From Lunularia cruciata (Eukaryota; Streptophyta; Marchantiopsida; Lunulariales; Lunulariaceae), in assembly GCA_948567375.1 (NCBI GenBank), contig OX419758.1:3105001-3169000 (forward strand): DNA of 64,000 bases, written 5' to 3'. Positions 10,601-21,200 of the stretch are shown one piece after another (position 1 is the stretch's first letter; each line of letters starts with the position of its first letter). Made by a program: the position numbers and the translations under genes. The notes under the pieces were generated by a model, which saw only the letters and a program-made list of their open reading frames with translations, searched no databases and was not told where the DNA came from.

Positions 10601-11875
10601 GACCTGGTGTCTTTTGGTTCAAAAATCTATGGTTGCGGACTCTCTCCATTAGCATCTCTCAGTTGAGTCTAATCATGTTTCTTCCTGCATGACAGCTCCC
10701 TTGATCTTCAGATTCTCCCACACCTCCACACTTCGTAAAGCTGAAAGGTTTGTGTCAGGAGTGTTTGCAATTAAATTAGGGCTCGTTAGGAATTTGACCT
10801 TTAGAACAATGGCTACCACTCTCCTTCGAGTACTAAGCATGCTATCGACTTACCCATATCTCGAATTTGATAGGATTGGTACCCGAGGCAGAGGAGGAGG
10901 CGTTTCTTTTTGTCAACTAATTTCCTGTGTTTAGAGTTTCTCCTCGCTGATAAATATGAAGAGAAACTTCACATCAGGAACGCTTGAGTTGTAAGGAGCT
11001 ATATTTTAAGCTTGCAGTGTGTCAAATCGTTAAGCAGCACTCCGTCACAACTGTAATCAGACTAGATGTGTGGCACTGGTAATCCAACTACAACACAGAG
11101 CAAGGGATTCTGTGGACGAACACTTTGCCGAAGGAAATATATGAGAAGTCCGCGACCAGGTAATGGCGGGAAGTCAAACCTCCTTCTTCCTAAACGTACT
11201 AATGCATGCTTTGATGCTGATAATCAGGTTACAGTAATTTCCACGCTCCCATTGATTCCAAACATCTTACTTAATTGTATGGCTTGTGAGGTCCGGTATT
11301 TCCTTGTAACTAAACCGCATACGAGGGATTGAAGAACTCCGCGTGCATCAGAAGAGCTTATTTCGGGTATGTGAGGATCACTTATTTTCAGTAAGCTTGA
11401 TCATGTTTGAGGTCTGAAGTACAGTATTATTTGCCAGATGCATCGCTTTCAAGAGAGTGTCTAATCCTCAATTTCAGCAAAACAAATTAGGCATTCAATC
11501 AGGTGTAGTGATTTTGGATACTCTAAAATATTCCAACGAGTATGAGAGCGACTTAGTAAATAGACAATCCAATCACTTAACTGTCGATTGGAAAGAGTTA
11601 CAGCCACCGTCAGGCGAAGAATCACTTTCTGTCGATGAAGGGACGGAGAGATACACAACAGAATCAACATCGCATAAAGTTATTGCAATCCAAACAACCT
11701 CTCCCATATTATTACATTACTATGGAATGAGTTTGGGTCTAGGGTCCACCACTGTTGAAATTACATGGTAGGACATGTGACATGTTGCAGGTGGTATTTG
11801 AGGTTGATATAGCTTGTACAGTATATTATAGATGTTAGAGTTCGTATATGACACTTAGCACCCAAGAACTGCATT
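7629..11875. other. No recognised gene
   Basis: Contains the 3' flank of the oxygenase gene and an AT-rich stretch around 8.2-8.9 kb. Scattered short open frames (for example near 9030-9278 and 11457-11771) have no recognisable domain. No repeat relationship to other parts of the window was seen. Confidence 0.5.
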
Positions 11876-12130
11876 AGTTAGTGTTAGAAAATATTTAGGT
11901 CGTACCTTTCAACGAGAAATTCTTTCTGATTAGTGGTGTAGTCAAGAAAGCTTGAGTAGCAAGGGCAGACAACACAATCAAGTGTTCTATTAGTTTACAA
12001 CCTGCACTTATTCCATTCCTCATTTCATGTGATTAAATTTACCATAAGAGGAAGTTTGCAAAGTGCTTTGAGTATCTTTTAGTGTTCCTTTTGTTTTGTT
12101 ATTGATGTGCAGATTTATATCACTTTCATG
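11876..12130 (+). repeat. Dispersed repeat related to 30304-30565
   Basis: Shares ordered blocks with the repeat at 30.3-30.6 kb: TTAGGTCGTACCTTTCAACG near the start, AAGAAAGCTTGAG, then TTTTAGTGTTCCTTTTG and a GCA-ATTT-ATCAC end. It lies just upstream of the copia gag remnant and may be part of that element's LTR. I found no clear TG...CA boundaries or primer-binding site. Confidence 0.5.
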
Positions 12131-12250
12131 ACAATCTTCAATAGGTTATGTGTCCAAGTTTCCAAGTGCATCAATAGTGATAGAAGATTATTGTAGTGTA
12201 TAATTTCAGATAGATTGAAAGACTAGAAGAGATCTTACAAATCTGAGACA

Positions 12251-13909
12251 ATGAAAATAAGGAGCAATGTGAGATATATAACACACATTAATCAATTCAA
12301 TGGGGAGAATTGATTGATTTGGAAATACAAATGATGATCATCTTCCGAGTCAAGAGATTTACAAGGATTGTTAATGGGACAAAGACTACAAAACAAACCA
12401 TAGTAGATGGAGAAGAGACTGATTGGTAGAGTAAGAACAATTCTGCAGAAATGTAGATTTGTGTAACCATAGAAGAGACATATTTATAGAGATTGATCAA
12501 TTGTAAAACCACAAACAAGATGTTGAATAGATTGATTATGTTGCATGCGCAATATGCTTTAGAGAACAAGATAATCTCCAAAAAAGATTCTTTTAATTGA
12601 AGATGAATTTGGGAGGTTGGTGGCAAATTTCATTAGAAAAATATAAATTCTTGCTTGTTTGTTAAGTAACCTCGGTGTAAGAATATACAATTCTTCAATC
12701 ATCTTCAAGATTATTTGAAGTTTGCCACAATCTTATCACCATATAATAACAACATGGATAATGTACTTGAGGAGCAACAAACCATCAAGAGACTCACTAC
12801 AAGACAGCTCCAGAAAGAAACCTTGAACAGATGTGAAGAAGAGAGTTCAATGGAGAGAGCCTTTCTAGCTATTGATAGAAGAAGCAATAGAGGTACTTGC
12901 AATGGTAGGATTCAAAAGAAGACTGACATTTCACAACTAAATAAGAGAACAAGTTGTAACAAGTGAAGAAAGAAGAGGATTTGGGAAAGGGGATATAGAG
13001 GTGAGTAGAGCCTCCCAAGAAGAAAACACCACAATGCAAAGAATCCTATAATTCTAGCCAATGCTCTAACAACATAGAATATAGCATTTGCTGCTAGCTC
13101 TAGCACTACTACACTTATCAATGAACATCTAGACAATGATATTTGGTATGCTAATGGAGGAGCTTCAAAGGACATGACCAATAGACAAGAGTGGCTCCAA
13201 GATTTCAAGAAGATTGAAGAAGGAGCCTGACCAATATGTGTTATTGATGATTGTAAGGTTTGGGTTGCTACAATAGGTGAGATCTTGATTTCTTGCAAGA
13301 TTAGTGTAACAAGACAAGAAGGAGTTATCAAAAGAGTTCTCTATGTTTCAAAGTTAAAGTGCAACCTATTTAGCTTTCAAGTAGCGGACAAAGGCATCCA
13401 AACCATCTACACCAAAGAAGACTATTACATGGAGAAAGATTGAGTAGTGGTGATGATGGGTATTTGCAACCCATACCTCTACAAACTTTATACCAAGGTT
13501 ACTAAGATAGGTAGCATTTCCCAAACTAGCTTTATTCTTGCAAGCAAAGGGAAGAGTGAGAAGATAGAAAGGAAGAAAGAGTATAAGAAGTTAGATATTG
13601 TATTTTGGCACCAAAGACTTGGTCATCATAATCTTGCATATGTTGGGAAGCGGAGAGAGAAGGACTAGTAGAAAGTCTTTGTTTGAAACCAGAAGAACCT
13701 GGTAGTCAAAAGTCTTCCTAGTGTGATGGATATGCGTTAGGAAAGCGACAATAGTAGTACAACAATAATAGTAGTAATAGTAATAGTAATAGTAATCCAA
13801 CAATAGTAGAGGGAAATACAAGATTGGAGAGTTCTTTGATAGTGATATTTGTGGTCCTATGAGCATGAGCTCAATAGGATGATCAAGATATTATCTCTTT
13901 TCTAAGGAT
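12251..13909 (+). mobile_element. Ty1/copia retrotransposon remnant
   Basis: Recognisable copia parts occur in order on the plus strand. The gag start has the FNGENWLIWKYKM-like signature near 12290. The protease region has WYANGGASKDMTNRQEW near 13150. The pre-integrase domain has FWHQRLGHHNL near 13600. The start of the integrase (SDICGPMS) lies near 13840. Reverse transcriptase and RNase H are absent. The element is broken in many places (of the order of ten or more) and is old. It ends abruptly where 18S rRNA sequence begins. Confidence 0.8.
13749..13808. repeat. Trinucleotide (AGT/AAT)n tract
   Basis: An imperfect run of AGT, AAT and related triplets lies inside the copia remnant, between the pre-integrase and integrase parts. 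Confidence 0.8.
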
Positions 13910-14779
13910 GATATTTTCTGCCCCATAAACTTTTGACAATAAGATAGAAGCCTACCAAAATCAATTCAATCAATTCCTACCTCCAAAATCAAACCCAAAT
14001 TCTTCATCACCCAATTAATTTGGGTGTGATTTTGGAAAAGAAGGCTAAAAAATGGCTACCACATCAAAGGTAGGTAGTAAATGCACCAATTACCCCATCT
14101 TGACACATGAAGTAGTGAAAGTAGATAAAAATTCTATGCTTTTACAAGTTTGATAATTGGAATGATTACCATCTAAATCCCTTAACAAGGATCCATTAGA
14201 AGGCAAGTCTAGTGCCTATAGTTGTGATAATTCCAGCTCCACTAGTGTATATTTAAGTTGTTGTAGTTAAAAAGCTCAAACTTGGATCTTGGGGAGGAGT
14301 GAATAATTCACCTCTTTTGGTATGCATTGGTTGCATCTCTCTTTTGGCCATGGATGTGCTTCTGGCCTTACTTGGTTGGGATGAAGAGTTGGCACTATTA
14401 CTTTGAAAAGTTAAGAGTGTTCAAACTAGGCCTATGCTCTAAATACATTAGCATGGAATAATGCAACATGAATTTGGTCTTATTACATTGGTCTTTGAGA
14501 CCATACTAAAGATTAATAAGGACAATTTGCGGCATTCATATTTCATAATAAGAGGTGAAATTCTTGGATTTCATAAAATACTAACTCTAGAAAAGGATTT
14601 TCCAAGGATCTTTCATTAATCAATAACAAAAGTAGGGGGCTCAAAGACTATTAGATACCATCCTAGTCTCAACCATAATGGATTCCAACTAAGGATTGGC
14701 AAATGTTAATTTGATGACTCCACCAACAATGCATGAGAAATCAAAGTTTTTAGGTTGTGGGGAAGTATGGGTGCAAGGC
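13910..14779 (+). pseudogene. Decayed nuclear 18S rRNA fragment
   Basis: The segment follows plant 18S rRNA in order from about the region TTTCTGCCCTATCAACTTTCGATGG to GGGAGTATGGTCGCAAGGCT, roughly nucleotides 300-1130 of the ~1.8-kb gene. Clear anchors are AATGGCTACCACATC (~14051), ATCTAAATCCCTTAAC (~14171), ATTCCAGCTCCACTAG (~14230), TATATTTAAGTTGTTG (~14247), AGGTGAAATTCTTGGATTT (~14553) and TGAGAAATCAAAGTTTTTAG (~14733). Differences from the functional gene are mostly C-to-T and G-to-A, as expected for methylated DNA without selection, plus small indels and a fold-back at 13983-14035. It joins the copia remnant on the left. On the right it is cut by a chromovirus LTR within GCAAGGCT. The rest of 18S is not seen in the window. 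Confidence 0.9.
13983..14035. repeat. Inverted duplication inside the 18S fossil
   Basis: The left arm CCAAAATCAAACCCAAATT (13983-14001) is the near-perfect reverse complement of the right arm AATTTGGGTGTGATTTTGG (14017-14035). The right arm is the normal 18S segment (AATTAGGGTTCGATTCCGG in functional genes), so the left arm is an inverted extra copy. Confidence 0.8.
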
Positions 14780-14849
14780 TGTAACAATATGGAATTTAGT
14801 GACAAAGTTAGTCCGGCTTACGAAGTAGAGAATAAGACAAAATAGCCTA

Positions 14850-15060
14850 GAATATTCTAGAAGCTTCTTGGGAAGCTTCCCAACTAGTTAACTTGCGCCC
14901 TAAGCAGGTAGTTTCTAGAAGGAAGCTTCTAGAAGCTTCTAACTAGGTTAGCTTGCAAGCCAAGTAGGCGGCTTCTAGAAGGAAGCTTCTTGAGAAACTT
15001 CCTGGTTAACTTGGCTTGCACTCCAAGAAAGCAACTCAAGGAAGCTTCTTGAGAAGCTTC
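14850..15060 (+). promoter_or_regulatory. Heat-shock-element arrays in chromovirus U3
   Basis: The LTR holds several perfect or near-perfect heat-shock elements, defined as alternating GAA and TTC units with 2-nt spacing. 14850-14867 reads GAATATTCTAGAAGCTTC (four perfect units). 14922-14939 reads GAAGCTTCTAGAAGCTTC (four perfect units). Further GAAGCTTC pairs extend to 15060. All lie upstream of the TATA box at 15080. Heat-shock factor trimers bind three or more such units, so heat-inducible transcription is predicted. The arrays recur in all LTR copies in the window. Confidence 0.75.
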
Positions 15061-15079
15061 AAGGGTCTTGTATGCTACC

Positions 15080-15087
15080 TATAAATA
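15080..15087 (+). promoter_or_regulatory. TATA box of chromovirus LTR
   Basis: TATAAATA lies about 20 bp after the last heat-shock-type motif and about 105 bp before the LTR end, which fits a U3/R boundary shortly downstream. It is conserved in the other LTR copies. Confidence 0.75.
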
Positions 15088-15212
15088 CCAAAGCCAAAGC
15101 TCATGCTAGGCATTCGGAGTTTCCCTCATTCAAGTGTCCCAATGTGAGTTTCCATTCTCCTATTTCTCTCCTCCGCTTCGGTCTTTTACATTGGTATCAG
15201 AGCAAGAATGGG

Positions 15213-15428
15213 ATGAATGGAATTTATGGACCACCAAATCCACTTTTCCCAAACCATTGGGACTTTCATGTCCAGATATTACCAAAGCATCGTTTCACAC
15301 AATTCATCACCTCGCGCTTTGGGCAGGATTTTCTACATATGATCATCGTGTCAGAGGAACCCTTGATACTTCCAATTGTAACTTATGGAGAACAATGGAC
15401 GTGTTGTATCTATGTGTTAATCAATTAG
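15213..15428 (+). CDS. Short leader ORF between primer site and gag (chromovirus copy 1)
   Basis: A 71-residue open frame (MNGIYGPPNPL... to ...CCIYVLIN) begins 10 bp after the primer-binding site and ends before gag. The same frame is open in copy 3 (about 23911-24126), and a related stretch occurs in copy 2. A related sequence, with the pattern of an FG-x-(D/E)-(F/Y) segment followed by a P-x-(I/V)-x-P-(I/V)-V segment, also occurs twice in the unrelated leader at 17281-17675. I do not recognise the domain. It is part of a virus-like element and not a host gene. Confidence 0.5.
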   Translation: MNGIYGPPNPLFPNHWDFHVQILPKHRFTQFITSRFGQDFLHMIIVSEEPLILPIVTYGEQWTCCIYVLIN

Positions 15429-16549
15429 ATAAATTGAGGGTACTGGAATAGAGTAGTAGCGATGGCGGCAATACCAGATGTTAACCTTGCAATGCAACAA
15501 CAAATCAAGCATCTTACTTGATTGTTGGATGAACGAGACCAGCAACGACAAGAACAAATAGATAGAGCACCAGTTCGAGATGGAGAAGATCACATTTGAT
15601 TTCCAAAACCCAAGGTGTTTAAAGGCAAGAATCTTCCAGGCATAGTGGAGAATTTTGTGTTTGACTACAAACGTTACTTTGAAGCCACCAATCTTCAAGA
15701 TGAGCGGAAACAAATTCTCTTGGCTTCTAGCCAATTGGATGGTGTGGCAAAACTTTGGTGGCGATTTCGAGTAGAAAGAGTTGAACGACAAATTGTTACA
15801 CCAATTTTGACATGGGCAGAATTCAAGGATGCAATACTTGGTTGATTTCAAACTATAAATGCCACCCGAGCCACACGAGATAAATTGGTGGAGTTGAGGC
15901 AGATTGGTTCAATGAGAAGCTACATCACACAATTTCAGAACATCATCATGCAAATTCCAAATATCCAAGAAGGTGAAGTTCTAGATCGATTTGTGTGAGG
16001 ATTGAAGTCACGAACCAAATTGGAGGTGACCATGCAAGAGCCACAGAATGTAGAAAGAGCCATGCAATTGGCTGAGCATTTTGATTCCTTGGTTGCGACA
16101 ACTTGATCTTGACCTTGACCTACACAAAGCCTACCAGTACCACGAGTGGAAGAATCGGTACCAATGGAGATTGATGCTATCCAACAAAGACCACTTGGCA
16201 CAGCAGATAGAGAAAGATTACGACAAAATGGAGGTTGCTTTTATTGTCGCCAAGTTGGACATCGCATTGTTGAATGTCCACTTTGGAATGGGCGACCTCG
16301 ACAAGTTGCCCAGATGGAGTTTGTGGAACAGAATGATTAGGGAAACAAAGAATCCCAACAGGAGATTTTGAGCCGCCTATTGTGAGCTTGATTAGTTCCA
16401 ATGGGATTGAAGGCTCGACCTATGCAAGTTTGCTTCACTTGCAAGGTATGATATCTAATTGGGGTTGTAGGATTTTGGTTGATTTTGGAAGTTCAGAGAA
16501 TTGCATGTCTATGCAAGTAGTAAAGGAATTGGGTATTCCTATCAAGCCA

Positions 16550-16587
16550 GGAGATTATGAGAATTGGTTTGGTAATATCTGGAAGGA
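16550..16587. other. Unassigned junction between two LTR elements
   Basis: A short sequence with no match to the chromovirus copies, between the end of copy 1 and the start of a different LTR. Confidence 0.5.
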
Positions 16588-17812
16588 TGTTACACATGAT
16601 GGACTAAACAGATCAGAAAGAGGTATCACCAAAAGGATACTTCTACTAATAGAGTAGGAATCAAAATATGCTTGAAATCTTTGAAGGCAATTTTGGAGGC
16701 CTAAACGGATGAATTAGACCTCAAAAATGTGTAGATTCCTCCTCTCCCAATGTAAGGATAGGCTGGCCTTCCCTCACCCCCTGCTTTGTCTTGTTGAGAG
16801 CTTTCCAACAGTAACTTACGTGATTTTGAGATTCCTAAAGGAAGATTCCCTAAAAGATTCCCTCTGGTCAAAGCGTGTTTGATCAACCAGATAGGACCTA
16901 GACCAGACATGTCACCCATCCAAGTAATTAATCCAAGGGTGGAGCTTGCTGACATGTCATCTATCTGTGTCCCTAATCCTAGGGTGGAGCTTCCTTGGAG
17001 GAGATCCTCTTTATCTATAATATAGAGAAGGTGCTCTCTTGGGGCATCAAATGTTTGAGTGTGCAATCTATGTTTTCTCTCTTTTGTTGTCCTTGGAGCA
17101 TTACAATGGTATCAAAGCGAGTGTTCTAGTCCAAGAGAGTGGATCACCCCTCTTGGAATAGCACGAACTACTAAAATTGAGTAATTTGAGGTGGAGAACA
17201 TAGAGTAATTGCTAGACTTAGGAAGGACTTTAGAGAGCGGATGAGATGGATGCACCTGGAGGACAATTTCCCGCACCTAGCTTTCCATTCTGAAACCCAT
17301 TTCACATCAAGGTTATGTACATCCAGCGTGAGCAGATGAGGGTATTGCTAGTTTATCATTTTGGTGCGGAATTCATGGACAGAGTGATGAACTCACCAAA
17401 CCCGGTGATTCTACCGGTGGTGATAAATGACAGAGAGTGGGATTTGACAATCTACATTCTATTATGATAATATGGATATGAATGTCCCAAATCCTCTCCC
17501 TTTCAACACTCAAGTAGAAATCCGTTATGTAGTGAGGCCAAAAGTGATGTTTAGAGATTTTGTGGTTAGGAATTTTGGTGAGGAGTATTATCAACGAGTG
17601 ATAGCTTTTGAGGTCCCAATGGTAGTTCCGATAGTTTATGCGCCTTCCAGAGTGATTATATTGACTCTGTATTGAAGTAGACGTTAGCAATTGGGTGTTG
17701 CAGGCACCATGGATCCGCAGTTGCAAGAGTTGGTGCAAGGAATCCAAGGAATGTTGAATGAATTTTGAGAGATAAAGATGACCATGGAGACATTACAAAG
17801 TCAAGTGTAGAT
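16588..17812 (+). mobile_element. Second LTR-retrotransposon family, 5' part (LTR, primer site, leader, gag start)
   Basis: A 518-bp LTR (16588-17105) runs from TGTTACACATG to GGAGCATTACA and has TG...CA ends. It contains a TATA-like CTATAATATAG near 17017 and is followed by the primer-binding site TGGTATCAAAGC (17107-17118). The leader then carries two tandem related segments (about 17290-17465 and 17472-17675) similar to the chromovirus leader ORF. A likely gag start (MDPQLQELVQGIQGML) lies near 17709. The element is cut by the LTR of chromovirus copy 2 at 17813. Only a fossil fragment remains. Confidence 0.7.
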
Positions 17813-18211
17813 TTTAACAATATGGATTTTAGTGACGAAGTTAGTCGGGCTTACAAAGTAGAGAATAAGACAAAATAGCCTAGAATATTCTAGAAGCATC
17901 TAAGAAGCTTCTTCGGAAGCTTCCCAACTAGTTAACTTGCGCCCTAAGCAAGTAGCTTCTAACTGGCTTAGCTTGCACGCCAAGTAGGCGGCTTCTAGAA
18001 GGAAGCTTCTTGAGAAGCTTCCTAGTTAACTTGGCTTGCACTCCAAGAAAGCGGCTCAAGGAAGCTTCTTGAGAGGCTTCAAGGGTCTTGTATGCTACCT
18101 ATAAATACCAAGGCCAAAGCTCATGCTAGGTATTTGGAGTTTTCCCTCATTCAAGTGTCCCAATGTGAGTTTCCATTCTCCTATTTCTCTCCTCGGTTTT
18201 GGTCTTTTACA
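17813..18211 (+). repeat. 5' LTR of chromovirus copy 2
   Basis: A 399-bp LTR, about 12 bp shorter than that of copy 1. It carries heat-shock-type GAAnnTTC motifs (including GAATATTCTAGAAGC near 17882) and TATAAATA. The primer site follows. Confidence 0.9.
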
Positions 18212-21200
18212 TTGGTATCAGAGCAAGAATGGGATGAATGGAATTTATGGACCACCAAATCCACTTCCACCAAACCATTGGGACTTTCATGTCCAGATAT
18301 TACCAAAGCATTATTTCACACAATTCATCACCTCATGCTTTGGGCAGGATTTTCTACACATGATCACCCTGTAAGAGGAACCCTTGATACTTCCAGTTGT
18401 AACTTATGGAGAACGGTGGACGTGTTGTATCTATGTTTTAATCAACTAGATAAATTGAGTGTAGTAGAATAGAGTAGTAGCAGTGGCGGCAATACCGGAT
18501 GTTATCCTTGCAATGCAACAACAAATCTAGCATCTTACTCGATTGTTGGATGAACGAGACCAGCAACGACAAGAACAGATAGACAGAGCGCTAGTTCGAG
18601 ATGGAGAAGATCGCATTTGATTTCCAAAACCCAAGGTGTTTGAAGGCAAGAATCTTCCAGGCACAATGGAGAATTTTGTGTTTGACTGCGAACGTTACTT
18701 TGAAGCCACCAATCTTCAAGACGAGCGGAAACAAATTCTCTTGGCTTCTAGCCAATTGCATGGCATGGCAAAACTGTGGTGACAATTCCGAGTAGAAAGA
18801 GCTGAACGACAAATTGCTACACCGATTTCGACATGGGCAAAATTCAAGGATGCAATACTTGGTCGATTTCAAACTATAAATGCCACCCGAGCCGCACGAG
18901 ATAAATTGGCAGAGTTGAGGCAGATTGGCTCAATGAGAAGCTACATCACACAATTTCAGAACATCATCATGCAAATTCCAGATATCCAAGAAGGTGAAGT
19001 TCTGGATTGATTTGTGCAAGGATTGAAGTCACGAACCAAATTGGAGGTGACCATGCGGGAGTCACAAAACGTAGAAGAAGCCATGCAATTGGCTGAGCGT
19101 TTTGATTCCTTGGTTGTGACAACTTGGTCTCGACCTCGACCTACACAAAGCCTACCTGTACCACGAGTGGAAGAACCAGTACCAATGGAGATTGATATTA
19201 TCCAATGAAGACCACTTGGCACAGCAGATAAAGAAAGATTACAACAAAATAGAGGTTGCTTTTATTGTTGCCAAGTTAGACATCACATTGCTGAATGTCC
19301 ACTTAGGAATGGGCGACCTCGACAAGTTGCCCAGATGGAGTTTGTGGAATAGAATGTTCAAGGAAACAAAGAATCCGAGTAGGAGATTTCGAGCTGCCTA
19401 CTGGAAGCTTGATTAGTTCCAATGGGATTGAAGGCTCGACCTATGCAAGTTTGCTTCACTTGCAAGGTACGATATCTAATTGGGGTTGTAGGATTTTGGT
19501 TGATTCTGGAAGTTCAGAAAATTGCCTATCTATGCAAGTAGCAAAGGAATTGGGTATTCCTATCCAGCCAGTGTTTGGAAGTAGTTTGATGATGGTGGAT
19601 GGTAGAAAGGGTTTTGCATTCCGCACCTCACATCCTATTACCTTCAAGATTGGGAAGGAGTATTTGGAGTGTATGAGGTTTGTAGTGGCACCTCTACACT
19701 ATGATATCATTCTAGGTCTACCTTGGCTTGAACATCATAAGGTTCAATTTGATTGGACCCGACAACAAATTCAAGTACAACACCAAGGTAGAAATTTCCG
19801 ATTAGGTTGTCTGGCACCTCTGAGTAAGACGTCTAAGAATAGTCAGTCCCAAGATGGGAAGTTTGTTGAGAAGGTAGCCATAGAGCGAATCTGGAAGGGG
19901 GATGAGTCCCAAGATGGGGAGTTTGCCAAGAAGGCAACCATAGAGCAAGCTTGGAAGAGAGATGAGTCCCTGGAAGGGAAGTTTGTTAATGAAGCGGCCA
20001 TAGAGTAAGCTTTGGAGGAAGATAAGTCTGTATTTGCGGTGTGGGTCAAGCCCATTGCACAAGAACAATCTGAGGAGTGCCAAGAGCCTCATCAAGCAAT
20101 GGTGGATCGGATAGTTCAGGAGTTTGTAGGTGTGTTTCTGGATGATCTTCCAAAGGGATTACCCTCCGATTGAGGTATGCCCTTCAAGATCGAGTTATTG
20201 CCAGGGAGTACTCCAGTGAGTAGACCAATCTATCGACTCTCACCAAAGGAGTTGGAGGAGTTACGAACAACACTTATAGAGTTGTTGGAGAAGGATTTCA
20301 TACAACATAGTACCTCTCCTTGGGGAGCACCGGTACTATTTGTTCCAAAGAAGGATGGAAGACTTCATTTTTGTATTGATTACCGTGGACTCAATAAGCA
20401 AACCGTAAAGAATGCATATCCCTTGCCTTGGATCCATGACTTGCTTGATCAACTAAGTGTAGCACATTACTTTTCCAAGCTGGATCTTCGTAGCGGCTAT
20501 TGGCAAATTCCTATTGAAGGAGACGACGTGCAAAAGACTGCCTTTCGCACAATGTATGGACATTTTGAGTGGAGAGTTCTACCTTTTGGACTCACTAATG
20601 CTCCAGCAGTCTTCATGGATCAGATGCATCGGGTGTTGGAGGGACTATTGGATTGGTCCGTGGTGGTGTTCTTAGATGATATTCTAACCTATAGTAGGAC
20701 AGAGGCAAAACACATGAATCATGTGCAAGAAGTCCTAAAACGACTACGATAGTGGAATTTCTACTACAAGAAGTCAAAGTGTGCTTTTTGGCAGAAGGAG
20801 GTTACCTTCTTGGGTCATAAGATCTCATCAGAGGGGATCAAGATGGAAGAAGAGAAGATCAAGGCCATTACTGATTGGCCTACCCCAAAGGATGCTACAG
20901 AAGTACGAGCATTCAGTGGATTGGCCAGTTTTTACCAACGGTTCATCCACTATTATGCTCACGTGGCTGCACCATTGACTGACCTCTTGGGAAAGAACTC
21001 GAGCTTCCAATGGACCACCAAGCATGAAGAAGCATTCCAGAAGTTAAAGCATATGGTGTCTTCAAGACCCATTCTTCAACCATATGATCCTCAACTACCT
21101 TGTGTGGTTGATTTTGATGCTTCTAACTTTGCGATTGGAGCTGTGTTGCAACAAGAATTTCCAGATGGACTACATCCTATCGCCTTTGTGTCTCGCCAAC

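Larger units (their letters stand above)
14780..15190 (+). repeat. 5' LTR of chromovirus copy 1
   Basis: A 411-bp LTR with TG...CA ends (TGTAACAATATGG...CTTTTACA). It contains dense GAAGCTTC-type motifs, a TATA box at 15080-15087, and is followed by the primer-binding site. The five bases before it are AAGGC, from the 18S sequence. Confidence 0.9.
14780..16549 (+). mobile_element. Ty3/Gypsy chromovirus, copy 1 (5' part only)
   Basis: A 5' LTR (14780-15190) inserted into the 18S fossil is followed by a primer-binding site TGGTATCAGAGC (15192-15203, initiator tRNA-Met), a short leader ORF (15213-15428), and gag from about 15462 with the CCHC knuckle CFYCRQVGHRIVEC near 16230-16280. The beginning of the protease lies near 16460. 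Homology with the other copies ends near 16549. Reverse transcriptase and everything beyond it are absent from this copy. It is broken in several places. The family is identified from copies 2 and 3. Confidence 0.85.
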
